Positions 1-6,184 of a DNA stretch of 8,795 nucleotides are shown here, in pieces; the stretch's first letter is position 1; each line of letters begins with the position of its first letter. The DNA is taken from NCBI GenBank assembly GCA_959604115.1, contig CAUHBW010000139.1, forward strand, positions 1-8,795, given 5' to 3'. The DNA is from an uncultured Bilophila sp. (lineage in GTDB: Bacteria; Desulfobacterota; Desulfovibrionia; Desulfovibrionales; Desulfovibrionaceae). Position numbers and translations under genes: made by a program. The notes under the pieces are model-generated. The model was not told the origin of the DNA. It saw only the letters and a program-made list of their open reading frames with translations, and ran no database searches.

Positions 1-410
1 ATGGTGCACTGCACGCGGGTGGCGCTCAGTTCCTGCATCCAGACGTCGGTGATGTCGCCGGTTACGATGTAGTCGGGCTTGGCGGCGCGGGCCTGCTCCA
101 GCGTGGGCGCGAAGGACACCTGCACGCCCTGCCGTCCGAGTTCGTCGGCGAGCGAGCGGCTGAACCAGTCCGCGATGGTGGAGCTTGCGGTGAAGACCGA
201 GCCGTCCTTGCGTTCCCCGATGTACTGGCGGGTTCTCTGGTCATTGAACATGACCACCGCGACGCTGGGCGAACCGGGCAGCGGCAGTACGGAGTTCGTA
301 TTCGTGTTGTAGATGAGGCGGACGTTGTTGCTGGGGCCGCAGGCGGCGAGCAGCGTCAGCGTGGCCAGCGTCAGGACGAGCGTAAGGACGCGGCGGACCT
401 GTATGGACAT
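1..410 (-). CDS. Putative outer-membrane lipoprotein, YajG-like (partial, C-terminus outside window)
   Basis: The reading frame is open from an ATG at 410-408 to the left edge, giving 136 residues with no stop. A GGAGG ribosome-binding site (417-421) lies six bases before the ATG. The protein starts with two arginines (residues 6-7), then a hydrophobic stretch and a lipobox L-A-A-C at 21-24, so it should be lipidated on Cys24. The next residue is Gly rather than Asp, which fits sorting to the outer membrane. The mature part has V-A-V-V-M-F-N-D-Q-R-T-R near residues 50-61, then a segment with S-S-T-I-A-D-W-F-S-R-S-L-A-D-E-L, and later P-D-Y-I-V-T-G-D-I. The D-Q-R-T core followed by a helix resembles the YajG lipoprotein family, but this is a recollection of pattern, not an alignment. 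The cellular role is unknown. The gene is divergent from serS and has its own promoter. The CDS call is firm; the family name is tentative. Confidence 0.82.
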   Translation of the reverse strand, partial: MSIQVRRVLTLVLTLATLTLLAACGPSNNVRLIYNTNTNSVLPLPGSPSVAVVMFNDQRTRQYIGERKDGSVFTASSTIADWFSRSLADELGRQGVQVSFAPTLEQARAAKPDYIVTGDITDVWMQELSATRVQCT

Positions 411-446
411 GATGAACCTCCGAAACGGTCTGTCTGATGAAGGCAA

Positions 447-475
447 ATCATAGCCTGTTTGCGGACGGGATGCAA
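447..475 (-). promoter_or_regulatory. Sigma70-type promoter of the lipoprotein gene
   Basis: On the minus strand TTGCAT (475-470) and TATGAT (452-447) are separated by exactly 17 bases. The -10 box matches the consensus at five of six positions; the -35 is weaker. Transcription would start near 440, giving a leader of about 30 nt that contains the GGAGG site before the ATG at 410. It lies about 40 bp from the serS promoter and points the other way. Confidence 0.6.
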
Positions 476-513
476 TCCGGGAAGTCCGGGACGCGGGGCG
501 GCTTCTTCGCAGG

Positions 514-542
514 TTGACGGGTTTCGGGAACTTGCCTAAACT
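514..542 (+). promoter_or_regulatory. Sigma70-type promoter of serS
   Basis: TTGACG (514-519) and TAAACT (537-542) are spaced by 17 bases. The -35 box matches five of six consensus bases and the -10 four of six. The predicted start is near 549, which leaves an untranslated leader of about 130 nt before the serS GTG at 679. No better promoter is visible closer to the gene, although TATCAT at 650-655 could serve as a -10 without a matching -35. Confidence 0.55.
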
Positions 543-621
543 GAAAAATTCAAAACGACGGAGTGAATGTTTTCCGGACCGCCCGCAACCGGGGAAAAGG
601 GTGGGGCGTCTCTCGGGACTT

Positions 622-650
622 CCGGGCCGCCGGGTCCGGTGGTTTTCTTT
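622..650 (+). terminator. Terminator-like hairpin with U-tract in the serS leader (candidate attenuator)
   Basis: CCGGGCC (622-628) pairs with GGTCCGG (633-639) around a four-base loop, seven pairs with one G-U. After TGG comes the T-rich run TTTTCTTT (643-650). This looks like an intrinsic terminator placed downstream of the serS promoter and 28 bases before the start codon. A second upstream copy of the 5' arm, CCGGACC (574-580), is perfectly complementary to the same 3' arm, so two competing folds are possible. Whether it regulates transcription is inference; chance pairing in GC-rich DNA is the alternative. Confidence 0.4.
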
Positions 651-678
651 ATCATATAGGACGACAAGGAGCGCTGAA

Positions 679-1953
679 GTGCTTGATCTCAAACTGTTGC
701 AGAAAAATCCCGAAGTGGTCGCCGCTGCTCTGGCGAAACGTCATTCGCCCCTGAGCATGCGGACCTTTGAAGAACTTGACAACAAGCGCCGCGAACTGCT
801 TGCCGAAGTGGAGGCGCTCAAGGCCGAGCGCAACCGGGCTTCCGGCGAAGTGGCCCGCCTGAAGCGCGCGGGTGAGGACGCCTCCGTCCTCATCGCCGGC
901 CTTTCCGATCTTTCCGCCCGCATCGGCGCGCTGGACAGCGCCACCGACGCGGTGAAGGCCGAGCTGGCCGACTGGATGCTGACCGTGCCGAACATCCCGG
1001 ACGCCAGCGTGCCCGACGGCGTGGACGAAAACGACAACGTGGAGCTTCACCGCTGGGGAACGCCCCGCGCCTTCGATTTCCCGGCCAAGAACCATTGGGA
1101 TCTGAGCAACGACAACGGCGGCCTCGATTTCGAACGCGGCGCCAAGCTCGCGGGGAGCCGCTTCACGGTGTCGTGGGGCTGGGCCGCCCGTCTCGAACGC
1201 GCACTGGTCAACTTCTATCTCGACTTCCACCGCGAAGAGGGGCGCACCGAAATTCTGCCGCCGCTCATGGTCAACCGCAAGACCATGCAGGGCACGGGCC
1301 AGCTGCCCAAGTTCGAGGAAGATCTGTTCAAGATTCCTGCCTGGGAATACTACCTCATTCCCACCGCCGAAGTGCCGGTGACGAACCTGCACGCCGACGA
1401 GATCCTCGACGAGGCCGAGCTGCCCAAACGCTATTGCGCGCAAAGTTCCTGCTTCCGTTCCGAGGCCGGTTCGGCGGGCAAGGACACGCGCGGCTACATC
1501 CGGCAGCACCAGTTCACCAAGGTGGAAATGGTGTACATCACGCATCCCGACGATTCCTTCAAGTATCTTGAAGAGATGCGCCGCAGCGCGGAAACCCTGC
1601 TGGAACGCCTCGAACTGCCGTACCGCACGATCACCCTCTGCGCCGGGGACATGGGCTTCTCCGCCTGCAAGACCTACGACGTGGAAGTATGGCTGCCCGG
1701 ACAGCAGACCTACCGTGAAATCTCCTCGTGTTCCAACTGTATCGATTTTCAGGCCCGCCGCGCCAACATCCGCTTCCGTCCCAAGGGCGGCAAGCCCGAG
1801 TTCGTGCACACCCTGAACGGGTCCGGCCTGCCCACGGGCCGTTCGCTGGTCGCCATCATGGAAAATTACCAGCAGCAGGACGGCTCCATCGTGGTTCCCA
1901 AGGTTCTCGTGCCCTACATGGGCGGTCAGGAACTCATCGAACCGACGAAGTAA
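679..1953 (+). CDS. serS: Serine--tRNA ligase (seryl-tRNA synthetase)
   Basis: This class II aminoacyl-tRNA synthetase charges tRNA-Ser (and tRNA-Sec where present) with serine in the cytoplasm. The chosen GTG at 679 has AAGGAG (666-671) seven bases upstream, and the protein then begins V-L-D-L-K-L-L like typical bacterial SerRS. The length of 424 residues is normal for the family. The open frame extends upstream to a TTG at 514, but that would add 55 atypical residues and start inside the promoter. Residues 1-110 form the tRNA-binding antiparallel coiled coil, rich in Glu, Arg and Leu (about 30-95). The catalytic domain follows, with a motif 1 region around 192-212, the T-A-E serine-binding loop at 229-231, motif 2 with C-F-R-S-E-A-G at 258-264, and motif 3 G-S-G-L-P-T-G-R-S-L at 381-390. 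No key residue is missing. It is preceded by its own promoter and leader and followed by der on the same strand. Confidence 0.97.
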   Translation: MLDLKLLQKNPEVVAAALAKRHSPLSMRTFEELDNKRRELLAEVEALKAERNRASGEVARLKRAGEDASVLIAGLSDLSARIGALDSATDAVKAELADWMLTVPNIPDASVPDGVDENDNVELHRWGTPRAFDFPAKNHWDLSNDNGGLDFERGAKLAGSRFTVSWGWAARLERALVNFYLDFHREEGRTEILPPLMVNRKTMQGTGQLPKFEEDLFKIPAWEYYLIPTAEVPVTNLHADEILDEAELPKRYCAQSSCFRSEAGSAGKDTRGYIRQHQFTKVEMVYITHPDDSFKYLEEMRRSAETLLERLELPYRTITLCAGDMGFSACKTYDVEVWLPGQQTYREISSCSNCIDFQARRANIRFRPKGGKPEFVHTLNGSGLPTGRSLVAIMENYQQQDGSIVVPKVLVPYMGGQELIEPTK

Positions 1954-1961
1954 CCAAATCG

Positions 1962-2043
1962 GGGGAGCGGGCCTTTCGGGCGCGCCCCGCAGATCCGCTC
2001 CCCGTCTTCCCTCCGTTTCCGTCTTTGGGGCATTTCCCCAAAG
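1962..2043 (+). terminator. Tandem inverted repeats between serS and der, possible serS terminator
   Basis: Nine bases after the serS stop codon, GGGGAGCGG (1962-1970) pairs perfectly with CCGCTCCCC (1995-2003); the 24-base loop itself contains the palindrome GGGCGCGCCC (1978-1987). The following sequence is pyrimidine-rich but has no long T-run. A second perfect 8-bp stem, CTTTGGGG (2023-2030) with CCCCAAAG (2036-2043), has a five-base loop. A small CCGCC/GGCGG stem follows at 2052-2065. Together they probably end or weaken the serS transcript. I see no convincing promoter for der in the gap, so some read-through into der is likely. Confidence 0.45.
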
Positions 2044-2098
2044 CTCTCTGTCCGCCTCTCGGCGGGCGTCACCCGATATTTTTTGATGAGGAAGTCGC

Positions 2099-3457
2099 AT
2101 GCTCCCCAAAATAGCTTTGCTTGGCCGTCCCAACGTGGGCAAGTCCACGCTGTTCAATCGGCTTATCCGCAGTAACCGGGCCATCACCCATGACCGTCCG
2201 GGCGTGACCCGCGACCGTATGGAAGGCGTGGTCCGTTCGCGGAGCGGGCGATCCTTCACCTTGATCGATACCGGCGGCGTGACGCTCGACAGCCATTACA
2301 CCGTAGCCGACGGTCCCGAAGGGCTTCGCGGTTTCGAGGCGGAAATCCTCCAGCAGACGCAGGCGGCCATGAGCGAGGCGGCGGTGTTCTGCCTCGTGGT
2401 GGACGGACGCGACGGTCTGATGCCCTTCGACGAGCATCTGGCGGCTTTCGTGCGCCGCGCCGGAAAGCCCACCCTGCTCGTGGTCAACAAGGTGGACGGC
2501 ATGGAGCACGAAGACACCATGCTGGCCGAGTTCCACGCTCTCGGGTTTCCCATGCTGGCCCTTTCCGCCGAGCATGGGCACAACATCCGGGCTTTGGAAG
2601 AGGAGCTGGTGGATCTGCTCCCCGCCGAAGACCCCGACGCCGAGGCCGCGCCGGAGAACATGCTCCGTCTCGCCATGCTGGGCCGTCCCAACGCGGGCAA
2701 GTCGTCGATGGTCAACGCCATCGTGGGCGAGGACCGTATGATCGTCAGCGACGTGGCGGGCACGACCCGCGACAGCGTGGACATCCCCTTCGTGCACGGC
2801 GGGCAGCCCTGCGTCTTCGTGGACACGGCTGGGGTACGCCGCAAGACGCGCATTACGGACACCGTGGAGCGTTTTTCGGTCAACTCTTCCCTTAAGAGTA
2901 CGACCAAGGCGGACGTGACCCTGTACGTTATCGACGCGCTGGAAGGCGTGACCGCGCAGGACAAGCGGCTCATCGATCTTCTCGACGAGCGGAAGACGCC
3001 GTTCATGATTCTGGTGAACAAGATCGATCTCGTAGGCCGCAAGGAACAGGCCGCGCTGGAGAAGTCCTTCAAGGAAGTGCTCCAGTTCTGCAGCCATGTG
3101 CCCGTGCTGATGGTGTCGGCTATGAAGCGCGTGGGGCTTGACCGGATCATCCCGCTCGCGGAGCAGATCCGCGAGGAGTGCAATGCGCGCATCGGGACCG
3201 GCGCGCTCAATCGGGCGATGGAAGAGGTGCTCGCCAAGCATCAGCCGCCCGTGGTCAAGCGCGTGCGTCCGAAGTTCTTCTATCTGACGCAGGCCGAGGT
3301 GGCTCCGCCGACCTTCGTCTTTTTCGTGAGCGACGCCGATCGCGTGTCCGAGACCTACGCCCGCTATCTCGACCGCTCCCTCCGCAAGCTCTTCCACATC
3401 GAGCACGCCCCCATGCGTGTGCGTCTCCGTTCTTCGCACAAGAAGAAGAGTGAATAA
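2099..3457 (+). CDS. der: Ribosome-associated GTPase Der (EngA)
   Basis: Der is an essential GTPase with two tandem G domains that helps mature the 50S ribosomal subunit. The start at 2099 has an AGGA site (2089-2092) six bases upstream. The 452-residue length is typical. G domain 1 has G-R-P-N-V-G-K-S at 9-16, D-T-G-G at 57-60, N-K-V-D at 130-133 and S-A-E at 156-158. An acidic linker (about 176-187) leads to G domain 2 with G-R-P-N-A-G-K-S at 195-202, D-T-A-G at 242-245, N-K-I-D at 307-310 and S-A-M-K at 340-343. The C-terminal KH-like RNA-binding domain covers about 356-445 and ends in a basic tail K-K-K. The second P-loop has Ala where Val is more common, a conservative change. It follows serS by 145 bp, and a poly-G/poly-C inverted repeat begins 17 bp after its stop. 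The identification is secure. Confidence 0.97.
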   Translation: MLPKIALLGRPNVGKSTLFNRLIRSNRAITHDRPGVTRDRMEGVVRSRSGRSFTLIDTGGVTLDSHYTVADGPEGLRGFEAEILQQTQAAMSEAAVFCLVVDGRDGLMPFDEHLAAFVRRAGKPTLLVVNKVDGMEHEDTMLAEFHALGFPMLALSAEHGHNIRALEEELVDLLPAEDPDAEAAPENMLRLAMLGRPNAGKSSMVNAIVGEDRMIVSDVAGTTRDSVDIPFVHGGQPCVFVDTAGVRRKTRITDTVERFSVNSSLKSTTKADVTLYVIDALEGVTAQDKRLIDLLDERKTPFMILVNKIDLVGRKEQAALEKSFKEVLQFCSHVPVLMVSAMKRVGLDRIIPLAEQIREECNARIGTGALNRAMEEVLAKHQPPVVKRVRPKFFYLTQAEVAPPTFVFFVSDADRVSETYARYLDRSLRKLFHIEHAPMRVRLRSSHKKKSE

Positions 3458-3466
3458 AGGGAAGGA

Positions 3467-3494
3467 ATGACGCCCGGGGGGGGGGGAGTATAAA
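3467..3494 (+). promoter_or_regulatory. Possible promoter with an 11-G tract as spacer
   Basis: ATGACG (3467-3472) and TATAAA (3489-3494) are separated by 16 bases made of CCC, eleven Gs and AG. The -10-like box matches five of six consensus positions and the -35-like box four of six. If real, it would transcribe the non-coding interval toward 3716. One added G would give the optimal 17-base spacing, so tract-length changes could tune it. No gene follows on this strand before 6185, which weakens the case. Confidence 0.22.
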
Positions 3495-3530
3495 CTTTGC
3501 TACATAATGTTTCCACCCCCCCACCCCCGG
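3474..3530 (+). repeat. Poly-G(11)/poly-C inverted repeat with AT-rich loop, 3' of der
   Basis: CC followed by eleven Gs (3474-3486) is nearly the reverse complement of CCCCCCCACCCCCGG (3516-3530), giving about 12 pairs with one G-A mismatch. The loop of about 30 bases is AT-rich and contains TATAAA and CATAAT. It could act as a very stable stem-loop ending the der transcript: the downstream strand is pyrimidine-rich rather than a clean T-run. The G homopolymer should also be slippage-prone in replication and error-prone in sequencing. Confidence 0.5.
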
Positions 3531-3685
3531 ACCCTCCTCTCCTCCTCTTCCCAAAACTTTCGACGTTATCGAATCCCTGACGGCGGTTTTCCGAATTGCC
3601 TCGGGGATGTTTTTATATAACGGACCATTGGAAAGTTACGAGGTTCAGAGTCGAGTTGCTCCTGTGTCCAACACCTAGGACAACA
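3531..3685. other. Non-coding interval between der and uup, lower-GC segment of unknown origin
   Basis: After a pyrimidine-rich stretch (3531-3550) comes a segment (about 3555-3685) that is clearly less GC-rich than the flanking genes, with TTTTTATATAAC near 3609-3620. I see no ORF with a ribosome-binding site on either strand. Short stems are possible: TTCGA/TCGAA around 3559-3573, and TGTCC (3665-3669) with GGACA (3678-3682), the latter directly next to the strong terminator stem at 3686. It could be a small RNA ending at that stem, a decayed gene or mobile-element remnant, or plain spacer. I cannot decide from sequence alone. Confidence 0.35.
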
Positions 3686-3716
3686 AAGTCCCCCGGAAGG
3701 CGTTTCCGGGGGACTT
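3686..3716 (-). terminator. Strong intrinsic terminator stem, best oriented for uup
   Basis: AAGTCCCCCGGAA (3686-3698) and TTCCGGGGGACTT (3704-3716) form a perfect 13-bp stem with a five-base loop. On the minus strand the stem is followed by a T-rich run (TTTGTTGT after GGGGGAC), which fits termination of uup 150 bp past its stop. On the plus strand the tail is only TTCATGATAT, so it would be a weaker terminator for anything transcribed from the der side. It may work in both directions between these convergent genes. Confidence 0.7.
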
Positions 3717-3778
3717 CATGATATGGAATAACCTGCGCGCCGCCCATCCCGTTTCCCGACCCGTTTGGGAAAGTCTTT

Positions 3779-3860
3779 GAAGAGGGAGGGGGAGGTTTGG
3801 AGGGGAAAGGGGAAACGTGGGGGTGCTCCCCTCTTCTACAGAAAGTTCTTCCCCCTCCAA
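3779..3860. repeat. G-rich tract with nested inverted repeats just 3' of uup
   Basis: The plus strand carries closely spaced G-runs: 3784-3786, 3788-3792, 3802-3805, 3809-3812 and 3819-3823, enough for a potential G-quadruplex. Two perfect inverted repeats overlap it: TTGGAGGGG (3797-3805) with CCCCTCCAA (3852-3860), and GAAGAGGG (3779-3786) with CCCTCTTC nearby at about 3828-3836. In the uup transcript these become C-rich/G-rich arms of a folded 3' end starting about six bases after the stop codon. Function is not visible from the sequence. Confidence 0.45.
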
Positions 3861-3865
3861 TTCCT

Positions 3866-5785
3866 TTATTCCTGCTTCCCTTCAAGCTCTGCGATGCGGA
3901 ATTCGACGTCCTCCCACCGCTGGAGGGCGGCGGTCTGCTCTTCGTCGAGGGCGGCGATGCGCGTGGCCGTGGCGTTGAATCCGTCGGGATCGCGGGAGAA
4001 GAAACCGGGATCGTTGAGCCGGTCCTCCAGCGTGCGCTGCTCGGTTTCGAGCGCCTCCATCCTGCCGGGCAACGCTTCAAGCTCATCCTTGAGGAGCTGA
4101 AGTTCGCGCTGCTCCTTGAAGGTCAACCGGCGCGGCCCGATTTTGGCGGGCGGAGCCAGCGGCTTGGGCTTCGGCTTTTCGGCGTGTGCGGGGGCGGAAG
4201 CGGGACGCTGACGCAGCCAGTCGGTGTAGCCGCCTACGTATTCGTGCACCTGCCCGTCGCCTTCGAGAGCCAGCGTGGTGGTGACCAGATTGTCGAGAAA
4301 CTCGCGGTCGTGGCTCACCATGAGCACCGTGCCGCCGTACGCGGACAACAGTTCTTCAAGCAGCTCCAGCGTCTCCACGTCCAGATCGTTGGTCGGTTCG
4401 TCGAGCACCAGCAGGTTCGAGGGCAGGGTGAACAGCTTGGCCAGCAGAAGCCGGTTGCGCTCGCCGCCCGAAAGCGTGTGCACCGGCACCCGGAGCCGGT
4501 CGGACTCGAACAGAAAATCCATCAGATAGCTCGCAACGTGCCGCTGCTGCCCGTTGATGGTCACGGTGTCGTTGCCGTTCGCCACGTTGTCCATGACCGA
4601 TTTTTCGGGAGCGAGCGAGGAGCGGAGCTGATCGAAATAGCTTACCTCAAGCCGCGTGCCGTGCCGGATGCCGCCTTCCGTGGGCTCCAGTTCCCCGAGA
4701 AGCAGACGGAGCAGGGTGGTCTTGCCCACGCCGTTGTTACCGATGAGTCCGATGCGGTCGCCGCGCTGGATGATGGTGGAAAAATCGCTGAACACCCGGT
4801 AGCCGTCCGGGTAGGCGAACCCGGCGTGCTTGGCCTCGATGACCAGCTTGCCGGAACGTTCGGCCTCCTGAGCGAGCATGGACACCACGCCCTGCTTGTT
4901 CACCCGGGCCATCCGCTCGGCGCGCATGGCCCGCAACGCCCGGACGCGGCCCATGTTGCGGGTGCGGCGGGCCTTGATGCCCTGCCGTATCCACGCCTCT
5001 TCCTGCGCCAGTTTCTTGTCGAAGGCCGCCGCCTGCTTTTCCTCGGCGTCAAGCCGCTCCTCGCGGCGGTCGAGGAACTGGTCGAACGTGCAGGCGTAAC
5101 TGTACAGATGGGCGCGGTCAACTTCCACGATGCGGGTGGCGAGGCGGCGGACGAAGGCGCGGTCGTGGCTGATGAACACGAAGGTTTTTACCCGGCGGAC
5201 GAGGAAGTCTTCCAGCCACGCGATGGTCTTGATGTCCAGATGGTTGGTGGGTTCGTCCAGAAGCAGGTTTTCCGAGGCCACGAGGGCGCGAGCCAACGCC
5301 ACGCGGCGCTTGTTCCCGCCGGAGAGCGTGGCGAAATCGGCTTCGGGATCAAGTCCGAGCTGGTTGACGGCTTCGAGAATGTCGCCGTGGCGTTCCCAGC
5401 CGTCACCGGTCTGCAACAGGTTACGGGCCAGCGCCCGGTTGGCGGCGGAAAGCTGATCCTCGCGGCCCGTGGCGATGAGGTGGGCGGCGGCGAGGGCCTC
5501 GCCTTCCTTGCCGAGCCCCGAGGCCACGACGCCGAAGACCGGGCCGCTCCAGTGATCGGGCACGGCCTGCGGCATGTGCCCGAACGTGATGCCCGGCGTG
5601 CGGACGATGGTGCCGCCGTCCGGCGTGAGATCCCCCGAAAGCAGAGCCATCAGGGATGACTTGCCCACGCCGTTTCGCCCGACGAGGCAGACGCGTTCTC
5701 CCTGTTCGACGTGCAGATCCGCCTTATCGAGCAGCGTCTTGCCGCCGAGGTTGAGCGTAACGCCCTGTAAACTCAAAAGTGCCAT
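3866..5785 (-). CDS. uup: ABC-F family ATPase Uup (ATP-binding protein without membrane domain)
   Basis: Uup is a soluble ABC-F protein with two ATPase cassettes. E. coli Uup is tied to ribosome function and to suppression of transposon excision and tandem-repeat deletion. I start it at the ATG at 5785-5783, with GAGG (5796-5793) seven bases upstream; the open frame extends 16 more residues without a ribosome-binding site. The product is 639 residues, normal for Uup. Cassette 1 has G-R-N-G-V-G-K-S at 36-43, signature L-S-G-G-N at 154-158, Walker B L-L-L-D-E-P-T-N-H-L-D at 174-184 and S-H-D-R at 206-209. The interdomain linker (about 235-315) carries K-L-A-Q-E-E-A-W-I-R-Q-G-I-K-A-R-R-T-R-N, very close to E. 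coli Uup. Cassette 2 has G-N-N-G-V-G-K-T at 349-356, L-S-G-G-E-R at 438-443, D-E-P-T-N-D-L-D at 461-468 and S-H-D-R at 491-494. A Pro/Ala/Lys linker (528-550) leads to the C-terminal coiled coil (about 555-637), known in Uup to bind DNA. It is convergent with der. Confidence 0.93.
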   Translation of the reverse strand: MALLSLQGVTLNLGGKTLLDKADLHVEQGERVCLVGRNGVGKSSLMALLSGDLTPDGGTIVRTPGITFGHMPQAVPDHWSGPVFGVVASGLGKEGEALAAAHLIATGREDQLSAANRALARNLLQTGDGWERHGDILEAVNQLGLDPEADFATLSGGNKRRVALARALVASENLLLDEPTNHLDIKTIAWLEDFLVRRVKTFVFISHDRAFVRRLATRIVEVDRAHLYSYACTFDQFLDRREERLDAEEKQAAAFDKKLAQEEAWIRQGIKARRTRNMGRVRALRAMRAERMARVNKQGVVSMLAQEAERSGKLVIEAKHAGFAYPDGYRVFSDFSTIIQRGDRIGLIGNNGVGKTTLLRLLLGELEPTEGGIRHGTRLEVSYFDQLRSSLAPEKSVMDNVANGNDTVTINGQQRHVASYLMDFLFESDRLRVPVHTLSGGERNRLLLAKLFTLPSNLLVLDEPTNDLDVETLELLEELLSAYGGTVLMVSHDREFLDNLVTTTLALEGDGQVHEYVGGYTDWLRQRPASAPAHAEKPKPKPLAPPAKIGPRRLTFKEQRELQLLKDELEALPGRMEALETEQRTLEDRLNDPGFFSRDPDGFNATATRIAALDEEQTAALQRWEDVEFRIAELEGKQE

Positions 5786-6068
5786 GCAATACCCTCGCAG
5801 AATGCGCGAAAAGCGGGCCGGGAAACGCCGCAACCCGATTGTTTCGTTGGGAAGGCCGCGCCGGGCGCATGCGGCGTCTCCGAAGCGTTTTCGGAGCGCG
5901 GCCCGTGGCGGCGACGGTACGGATTCTGACGGGAAAGATATGCCGCTTCCCGAAAAGAAGCAAGCCGATACCCTTGACTCCGTTCACTATTGCGAAGGAG
6001 AGGATGTCTCGGGAAACCCTTGTGCAATGATTCTTTTGAAGCCGGAAAAAACGGAATGGGGCGGCGCG
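5786..6068. other. Divergent intergenic region between uup and the substrate-binding protein gene, with a nested hairpin
   Basis: The interval must hold the uup promoter, but I see no good -35/-10 pair for it. GGCCGCGC (5854-5861) and GCGCGGCC (5896-5903) are a perfect 8-bp inverted repeat, and inside it CTCCGAA (5878-5884) pairs with TTCGGAG (5890-5896), so the two stems share one base and compete or stack. No T-run follows on either strand. A 49-codon ORF (5940-6089) overlaps the next promoter and was not accepted. The rest shows nothing recognisable. Confidence 0.4.
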
Positions 6069-6097
6069 TTGCCACTGCCTTCGTTTTAGAGTATGCT
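6069..6097 (+). promoter_or_regulatory. Sigma70-type promoter of the substrate-binding protein gene
   Basis: TTGCCA (6069-6074) and TATGCT (6092-6097) are separated by 17 bases; the boxes match the consensus at five and four of six positions. Transcription would begin near 6104, giving a leader of about 80 nt before the ATG at 6185. Confidence 0.6.
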
Positions 6098-6139
6098 GAC
6101 CACAAATATTCCCGTTGGCCTTGCAGGGATGGCTCTGCT

Positions 6140-6178
6140 TGGATGAGGGGGAAGCGAACGTCTCACGGGTGGATGAGG
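6140..6178 (+). repeat. Direct repeat TGGATGAGG in the leader, second copy carries the ribosome-binding site
   Basis: TGGATGAGG occurs at 6140-6148 and again at 6170-6178, exactly 30 bases apart. The second copy supplies GAGG (6175-6178) six bases before the ATG at 6185 and so decides the start. The first copy has no start codon at a suitable distance. It may be a decoy ribosome-binding sequence or a chance duplication. Confidence 0.4.
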
Positions 6179-6184
6179 AAAATC

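Noticed and set aside
598..650. T-box riboswitch in the serS leader (AGGGTGG at 598-604 followed by a terminator)
   Set aside because: The rest of the conserved T-box element is not present and only about 50 bases lie between the predicted transcript start and AGGGTGG, too few for a normal specifier stem.
514..678. Extension of serS to a TTG start at 514
   Set aside because: The 55 added residues resemble no SerRS N-terminus, the TTG coincides with the promoter -35 box, and the GTG at 679 has a good AAGGAG site.
652..2259. 535-codon minus-strand open frame opposite serS, and similar long antisense frames at 2069-3439, 3797-5659, 6086-7444 and 7814-8620
   Set aside because: Each lies opposite a confidently identified gene, has low-complexity His/Gly/Ala/Arg-rich translation, no fitting ribosome-binding site and no recognisable domain. 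They are by-products of GC-rich codon use.
3474..3530. Invertible promoter between the poly-G and poly-C arms
   Set aside because: The segment between the arms is about 30 bp, too short for known site-specific inversion, and no recombinase gene lies in the window.
3620..3690. tRNA-like sequence (GGTTCAGAGTCGAG near 3641)
   Set aside because: No seven-base acceptor stem, anticodon arm or correct T-stem can be formed on either strand.
5940..6089. 49-codon ORF before the substrate-binding protein gene
   Set aside because: It lacks a convincing ribosome-binding site, overlaps the promoter at 6069-6097 and shows no family resemblance.
6104..6184. TPP or other riboswitch upstream of the NMT1-like binding protein
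   Set aside because: None of the conserved THI-element segments can be found and the leader is only about 80 nt.
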